From contig DEJF01000032.1 in the NCBI GenBank assembly GCA_002353225.1, positions 1 to 54,937 of the forward strand: 54,937 nucleotides of DNA. The letters run 5' to 3'. Made by a program: the position numbers and the translations under genes. The stretch's first letter is position 1, and each line of letters begins with the position of its first letter. Below the pieces are notes generated by a model that searched no databases, had not been told where the DNA came from, and saw only the letters and a list, made by a program, of their open reading frames with translations. Below, one piece after another: positions 49,977 through 54,937 of the stretch. This DNA comes from Prevotella sp. UBA2755 (GTDB taxonomy: Bacteria > Bacteroidota > Bacteroidia > Bacteroidales > Bacteroidaceae).

Positions 49977-52340
49977 ATGCGATACAGACTATTATTAGGG
50001 GCAGTCCTTGCAGTGACTGCCCTTTCTTCACAAGCAAGGAGCAGGGAGAACTTCGATGCCCGTTGGCAGTTTGTCCTTGCCGACTCGGCACAGATGGCGG
50101 CTCCTGCATATAACGACCAGCATTGGCGCACCTTGGACTTGCCTCATGACTGGGCGATAGAGGGTGATTTCCTTGCCTCGAATCCCTCTGGAGCGAGTGG
50201 GGGAGCGTTGCCCGGCGGTGTCGGATGGTATAGAAAACACTTTCAGATAGACAGTGGGAGTTCTTCCGACAGCCGTTATTTCATCGAGTTTGATGGTGTC
50301 TATATGAACTCCACCGTGTATGTCAATGGCGAGAAAGTAGGTTTCCGTCCCTATGGTTATAGTTCCTTTGAGTATGAGATTACGAAATACCTGAAGCAGG
50401 GCAGTAATGTGATAGCCGTCAGAGTGGATAACAGCGACCAGCCCAATTCCCGTTGGTATTCTGGTTGTGGTATCTACCGTCATGTGTGGCTGACGCAGAC
50501 CAATGCGACACTTGTCAAGCACTGGGGTGTCTATGTGCAGGCTGATGCCAAGACAGGACAGGTGAAGGTCGACGTGGATGTGGACGGAAAGAACTATCAG
50601 GTGCGTAACACTGTCTTTGACGCTACAGGCAAGGAGGTGGGTATGAAAGTGAAAAAGCCCCATCTATGGTCGACGACAGATCCATATATATATAAGGTGC
50701 GCACACAAGTACTGATTGGTGACAAAGTGGTGGATGAGGTATGGACCAATACCGCCTTCCGTGATTTCCGCTTTGATGCGAAGACTGGTTTCTGGCTGAA
50801 TGGTAAGAACATGAAACTGAACGGTGTCTGTGAGCATCATGACTTCGGATGCTTAGGTGCTGTCGTCAATGAGGATGCGATGCACCGTAAATTGTCACGC
50901 TTGAAGGCAATGGGTGTCAATGCCGTCCGCTCGTCCCATAATCCGCCAGCCCCTGAGTTGCTGAATATGTGTGATACGATGGGACTCATCGTGATGGACG
51001 AGTCGTTTGACATGTGGCGTCGTCGTAAGACACAGAACGACTATGCCCGTTTCTTCGACGAGTGGCATGAGCGTGACCTCACCGATTTGGTGCTGCGTGA
51101 CCGTAACCATCCGTGTATCCTGATGTGGTCCATCGGTAACGAGGTACTGGAGCAGTGGTCGTCCGCTGAGGCTGACACGCTGTCTTTGGAGCAGGCAAAC
51201 CTCATTCTGAACGCAGGACATGACGCCTCTATGTTGGCAAAGGATGGGGAGACAAGTGTCAACACACTGCTTGCCGACCATCTTGCGGATATCGTCCGTC
51301 GTTACGATACCACCCGTCCTATCACGGCAGGCTGTAATGAGCCCTCGCCCGACAACCATTTGTTTAAAGGTAAGGCGATCGATGTCATCGGTTTTAACTA
51401 CCATCACCAGTGGATCAAGGATGTACCTAAGAACTTCCCTGGTCGTCCGTTCATCATGACAGAGAGTGTCAGTGCCTTGCAGACCACGGGATTCTATATG
51501 ATGCCGTCGGACAGTATCTATGTGGCACCGAAGGAATGGTGGCTGCCCTATACCGATCCCACCTATATGTGTTCTGCCTACGATAACATGCATGCCTCTT
51601 GGAGTTCTACCCATGAGGAGACATGGGACGTGGTGAAGCATACCCCCTATGTGGGAGGACAGTTTATCTGGACAGGTTTCGACTATATCGGTGAGCCGAC
51701 ACCTTATTCCTTCCCTGCACGCAGCAGTTACTTTGGTATCATTGACCTTGCCGGTCAACCGAAGGATGTGTATTATATGTACCAGAGCGAATGGACCGAC
51801 CAACCCGTATTGCATCTGTTCCCCCACTGGAACTGGCTGGAGGGTCAGGCGGTAGATATGTGGTGTTACTATAACAACGCTGACGAGGTGGAACTCTTTG
51901 TCAATGGCAAGAGTCAGGGTGTCCGTGCCAAGAAAGACGGACACGAGTACCATGTCATGTGGCGTGTCACCTTTGAGTCTGGTGAGGTAAAGGTGGTGGC
52001 ACGTAAGGATGGCAAGCAGGTACGTGAGCAAGTTATCAAGACGGCAGGACAGCCCGACCATATCCAACTCACGGTCGACTACCAAGGAAAGACCACTACC
52101 TATGTGAAGGCAGAGGTGGTCGATAAGGACGGCAACCGTTGCCCGTGGGCAGAAAACCTGTTGTTCTTCGAGACTGATGCGAAGATCATCGGTGTTGATA
52201 ATGGTTGTCAGACCTCCATGGAGCGTTTCAAGGATACGAAGCGTAAGGCGTTCTTCGGACGTTGCTTTGCCGTTGTCAACGGTCATGGTACACTTACCGC
52301 CAAAGCAATAGGACTAAAATCAAATACTATCAAACTATGA
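49977..52340 (+). CDS. GH2 beta-galactosidase
   Basis: This 787-residue protein has a signal peptide (MRYRLLLGAVLAVTALSSQA) and the GH2 order: sugar-binding jelly roll (FDARWQFVLADSAQ, then LPHDWAIEGDF), immunoglobulin-like domain, TIM barrel and a C-terminal domain typical of DUF4982-containing beta-galactosidases. The acid/base is E389 (SIGNEVLEQW) and the nucleophile is E496 (IMTESVSAL). In a xyloglucan locus it would remove terminal beta-galactose from the side chains. It overlaps the next GH31 gene by 4 nt (ATGA), so translation is coupled. Confidence 0.94.
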   Translation: MRYRLLLGAVLAVTALSSQARSRENFDARWQFVLADSAQMAAPAYNDQHWRTLDLPHDWAIEGDFLASNPSGASGGALPGGVGWYRKHFQIDSGSSSDSRYFIEFDGVYMNSTVYVNGEKVGFRPYGYSSFEYEITKYLKQGSNVIAVRVDNSDQPNSRWYSGCGIYRHVWLTQTNATLVKHWGVYVQADAKTGQVKVDVDVDGKNYQVRNTVFDATGKEVGMKVKKPHLWSTTDPYIYKVRTQVLIGDKVVDEVWTNTAFRDFRFDAKTGFWLNGKNMKLNGVCEHHDFGCLGAVVNEDAMHRKLSRLKAMGVNAVRSSHNPPAPELLNMCDTMGLIVMDESFDMWRRRKTQNDYARFFDEWHERDLTDLVLRDRNHPCILMWSIGNEVLEQWSSAEADTLSLEQANLILNAGHDASMLAKDGETSVNTLLADHLADIVRRYDTTRPITAGCNEPSPDNHLFKGKAIDVIGFNYHHQWIKDVPKNFPGRPFIMTESVSALQTTGFYMMPSDSIYVAPKEWWLPYTDPTYMCSAYDNMHASWSSTHEETWDVVKHTPYVGGQFIWTGFDYIGEPTPYSFPARSSYFGIIDLAGQPKDVYYMYQSEWTDQPVLHLFPHWNWLEGQAVDMWCYYNNADEVELFVNGKSQGVRAKKDGHEYHVMWRVTFESGEVKVVARKDGKQVREQVIKTAGQPDHIQLTVDYQGKTTTYVKAEVVDKDGNRCPWAENLLFFETDAKIIGVDNGCQTSMERFKDTKRKAFFGRCFAVVNGHGTLTAKAIGLKSNTIKL

Positions 52341-54652
52341 AAAAGATATTAAGTATAGTATGCCTGCTGGGTGCCTCGTTGGCAGCGCAGGCACAGTTGC
52401 AGACCTCCGCAGGAGTACAGTACCTGCAGTGTATGCCCAAAGACCAGTCGAGTGATTTCTCCGACTTGAGTAATACCTATTTCCTTGCCGACTCGTTGGC
52501 ATCATTCGATGCGGCAAAGGGTGAGGGAAAGGTCAACTGGAAGCGTTATCGCCTGTCACCCCGTCAGGCTTTCAACCTCAACGGCTACTGGCCTGTGCGG
52601 ATGAAGACGCTCGACTTCCCAGATACAGAGTACGATAACGACCCCAACCTGTCGTTGAAGATAGACTTCGTGAGTCCCCGTTGTGTCCGTATCCGAATGG
52701 CGACATCACCCATCGAGGCTCCCCGTAAGGACAGTGAGAGCCTGATGCTTGCCGGTGCTGTGCCTTCCTCCTCGGCATGGAAGATGAGAAGCAATGGTAA
52801 CACCATTGCATACTCGACTGATTATGGAACGGTGGAGATACAGAAATACCCATGGCGTATCGTGCTGAAAGACAAGAACGGCAAGGTGATGACACAGACT
52901 CGTCATATCATCGATAACGACTCCTCGCAGGTGAAACTCCTGCCGTTCTCGTTTATCAAGCGTGGCTCCGACAACTCCCGTAGCATCAACCCTGTGCTGA
53001 CGATAGCACCGGGTGAGCGTATCTATGGTTGTGGTGAGTCATTCGGTGCCCTGAACAAGGTAGGACAGAAGGTACAGATCATGGTGACCGATCCGCAGGG
53101 ACCAGAGACAGACGGACAGTACAAGCCCGTACCGTTCTTCTTCTCTAACCGTGGCTATGGTATCTTCATGCATACCTCCGCACCAGTGACCGCTGATTTC
53201 GGCGCATCCTATATTGGTGCTGACCGCTTGTTTATGGCGGATGAGCAGATGGACTTCTTCGTGTTCTTTGGAGAACCGAAGGATATCCTCAACGAGTATA
53301 CCAATATCACGGGTAAGTCACCCATGCTGCCTCTCTGGACCTTTGGTACGTGGATGAGTCGTATCACCTATTTCTCACAGGAAGAGGGATTGGATATTGC
53401 CAAGAAGTTGCGTCAGCATAAGATACCTTCCGACGTGATCCATTTCGATACCGGTTGGTTTGGGGTTGACTGGCAGTGTGACTATGAGTTTGCCAAGGAC
53501 CGTTTCAAAGATCCGAAGGGAATGCTTGACCAACTCAAGCGTGACGGCTTCCACACCTGTCTGTGGCAGTTACCGTACTTCACACCGAAGAACCGCTTCT
53601 TCCGTGAGATCGTCGATGGTGGTATGGCGGTGAAGAATGCGGCAGGCAGTCTGCCCTACGAGGATGCCGTCCTTGACTTCTCGAATCCCAAGACCGTCAG
53701 TTGGTACCAGTCGAAGATAGAAGGACTGATGCGTTTAGGTGTCAGCACGATTAAGTGTGACTTCGGTGAGGCAGCACCTTACGACGGCTTCTACTATAGT
53801 GGACGTGGTGGTAAGTATGAGCATAATCTCTATCCTTTACGTTATAACAAAGCATTGTGGGAACAGGTGGAGCGCTCGCATCCCGGTGAGGGTGTCATCT
53901 GGGCTCGCTCCGCATGGGCTGGTTCCCAGCGTTATGCCCTCCATTGGGGTGGTGATGCTGCAACGACAAATACAGGAATGTTAGGAGACCTGCGTGGTGG
54001 TATCTCCTTCGGACTCAGTGGCTTCTCCTTCTGGAGTCATGACATGGGCGGCTTTGTCACCGCCTCACCAGAGGATATCTATCGCCGTTGGCTACCCTTC
54101 GGTTTCCTGTCCAGTCATACCCGTGCTCATGGCGCACCTCCCACAGAGCCGTGGCTTATCAGTGAGTCGTTCACCAAAGCCTTCCGTCAGGCTGCGGAGA
54201 TGAAGTATAAACTCATGCCTTATGTCTATGCTCAGGCTAAGGACTGCTCCGAGCGTGGACTGCCGATGGTACGTGCTTTGCTGGTGGAGTTCCCTGACGA
54301 CCCGGGTGCATGGTTGGTAGAGGATGAGTATATGTTCGGCTCCCAGATTCTCGTCGCCCCGTTGTTGGAGACGGGTGATAGTCGCACCTGTTACCTGCCG
54401 CGTGGCAAATGGATAGACTATCAGAGCGGTAAGGTATATGAGGGTGGCTACCAGACCATCAAGGTCGGTGAGATACCATGTGTCATCCTGGTGCGTGACG
54501 GTTCGTTGATACCCCATGCTCCTCTTGCCCAGCGTACAGACCAGATACAATGGGACAAGGTAGAGATGAAGGCTTACAAGGCTGATGCGAAGAAATGCAG
54601 CGGTCTGCTCTATAAACCTGGTGATAGCCAGATACAGCAAATTACCCAATAA
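52337..54652 (+). CDS. GH31 alpha-xylosidase (YicI-like)
   Basis: I take ATG 52337 (MKKILSIVCLLGASLAAQAQ, signal peptide), 771 residues, since earlier in-frame codons belong to the beta-galactosidase reading region. The GH31 core has MLPLWTFGTWMSRITYFSQ, VIHFDTGWFG, nucleophile D475 (IKCDFGEAAP) and acid/base D540 (GGDAATTN). The pattern KCDFGE is typical of YicI-type alpha-xylosidases, so it probably removes alpha-1,6 xylose from xyloglucan pieces. The C-terminus ends in a beta-sandwich. Presence of two different GH31 genes suggests they act on different substitution patterns or chain lengths. Confidence 0.93.
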   Translation: MKKILSIVCLLGASLAAQAQLQTSAGVQYLQCMPKDQSSDFSDLSNTYFLADSLASFDAAKGEGKVNWKRYRLSPRQAFNLNGYWPVRMKTLDFPDTEYDNDPNLSLKIDFVSPRCVRIRMATSPIEAPRKDSESLMLAGAVPSSSAWKMRSNGNTIAYSTDYGTVEIQKYPWRIVLKDKNGKVMTQTRHIIDNDSSQVKLLPFSFIKRGSDNSRSINPVLTIAPGERIYGCGESFGALNKVGQKVQIMVTDPQGPETDGQYKPVPFFFSNRGYGIFMHTSAPVTADFGASYIGADRLFMADEQMDFFVFFGEPKDILNEYTNITGKSPMLPLWTFGTWMSRITYFSQEEGLDIAKKLRQHKIPSDVIHFDTGWFGVDWQCDYEFAKDRFKDPKGMLDQLKRDGFHTCLWQLPYFTPKNRFFREIVDGGMAVKNAAGSLPYEDAVLDFSNPKTVSWYQSKIEGLMRLGVSTIKCDFGEAAPYDGFYYSGRGGKYEHNLYPLRYNKALWEQVERSHPGEGVIWARSAWAGSQRYALHWGGDAATTNTGMLGDLRGGISFGLSGFSFWSHDMGGFVTASPEDIYRRWLPFGFLSSHTRAHGAPPTEPWLISESFTKAFRQAAEMKYKLMPYVYAQAKDCSERGLPMVRALLVEFPDDPGAWLVEDEYMFGSQILVAPLLETGDSRTCYLPRGKWIDYQSGKVYEGGYQTIKVGEIPCVILVRDGSLIPHAPLAQRTDQIQWDKVEMKAYKADAKKCSGLLYKPGDSQIQQITQ

Positions 54653-54661
54653 AAAGAACTT

Positions 54662-54937
54662 ATGCGTCGTTTCCTTTTTCTCTTTCAATTCCTGTTACTG
54701 ACAACCATATCATGGGGCGCTGACGAGTCTCTGATACGGGAGGCAGATCAGCGTCGTGAATATCTTAGTAGACTGTATAACTACGATAAGAACGACTCGT
54801 TGATAGCACAGGCTTCTCAGGATCTTGTGTTCCTCAGAGATCATGCGTTGTGGAATTATTACTATGACACATGGTTGTTACTGGTGAACACCTATGTGTT
54901 TAGCGGAAAGGTGAATACAGGGTTGCAGGAGGTAAAA
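54662..54937 (+). CDS. Partial secreted protein, possibly TPR-type
   Basis: The frame starts at ATG 54662, 9 nt after the GH31 stop, and runs off the window end after 92 codons. It opens with a signal peptide (MRRFLFLFQFLLLTTISWG) and continues with a helix-rich sequence (ADESLIREADQRREYLSRLY, then LIAQASQDLVFLRDHALWNY). The helical spacing resembles tetratricopeptide repeats, which often form the sensor part of Bacteroidetes kinases, but this is uncertain. It likely belongs to the glycosidase operon. Confidence 0.7.
   Translation, partial: MRRFLFLFQFLLLTTISWGADESLIREADQRREYLSRLYNYDKNDSLIAQASQDLVFLRDHALWNYYYDTWLLLVNTYVFSGKVNTGLQEVK

Noticed and set aside
50895..52286. Long open frame of 463 codons on the minus strand
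   Set aside because: It lies entirely antisense to the GH2 beta-galactosidase gene, which has intact family motifs; the composition (His/Thr/Arg-rich) is typical of a shadow frame.
1..54937. tRNA and rRNA genes
   Set aside because: No cloverleaf-like or rRNA-like segment was noticed in the intergenic regions, although this was by eye and not by a covariance search.

Overview
The window looks like a chromosome segment from a Bacteroidales bacterium close to Prevotella/Segatella. The grounds are: Bacteroidetes-type promoters (a -7 box TAnnTTTG, often TACCTTTG, about 20 bp after a TTTG-like -33 box); few Shine-Dalgarno sequences; DUF2723, DUF5686, GIN-domain and two-component-propeller proteins; a DPP-IV-type peptidase; and a plant-glycan degradation cluster. 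No rRNA, tRNA, CRISPR array or intact insertion sequence was seen.

Region 1 (1-11.3 kb) is an AT-rich accessory island with two adjacent units. The leftward unit is a small XRE regulator, a 1566-residue protein joining a DEDDh exonuclease, a Cys4 cluster, a RecQ helicase and a UvrD-type helicase, then a PD-(D/E)XK-like nuclease and a Nudix hydrolase. The second unit is divergent: an XRE repressor plus ImmA/IrrE metallopeptidase reads left, and a ubiquitin-like operon reads right. That operon encodes a tandem ubiquitin-like protein (Multi_ubiq type), a DUF6791-ThiF (E1-like) fusion, a cysteine-rich DUF6527 protein and a 56-residue basic protein, and ends at a terminator. TTAGATTT-type sites lie in the spacers of both divergent promoters, which suggests the XRE/ImmA pair controls the ubiquitin-like operon. 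This is the best candidate for an incompletely described system, probably in defence or stress response.

Region 2 (11.1-13.1 kb) is a scar-like area: a candidate structured small RNA with its own promoter and terminator, a glycosyltransferase, and a truncated M13 peptidase gene fused out of frame to the tail of another gene.

Region 3 (13.1-28.2 kb) is housekeeping: a methyltransferase, an AlkD-like DNA glycosylase, greA, an NhaD antiporter, a polysaccharide deacetylase, a DUF2723 membrane protein, and a tight leftward operon (THUMP RNA methyltransferase, DPP-IV-like peptidase, serB, purD, two membrane proteins).

Region 4 (28.3-38.8 kb) appears to be an inositol-phospholipid locus: sensor kinase, ATP-grasp enzyme, HAD phosphatase, myo-inositol-1-phosphate synthase, DUF5686 outer-membrane protein, GIN-domain protein, nucleotidyltransferase, CDP-alcohol phosphatidyltransferase and a LuxR-type response regulator. 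A 677-bp gap inside it holds nested inverted repeats and a decayed C-terminal gene tail.

Region 5 (38.9 kb to the end) resembles a xyloglucan utilisation locus: LacI regulator, GH5 endoglucanase, two tandem propeller sensors that lack a complete kinase, a PA14-containing GH31 alpha-xylosidase, a GH2 beta-galactosidase, a second GH31 and the start of another gene. No SusC/SusD pair is in the window.
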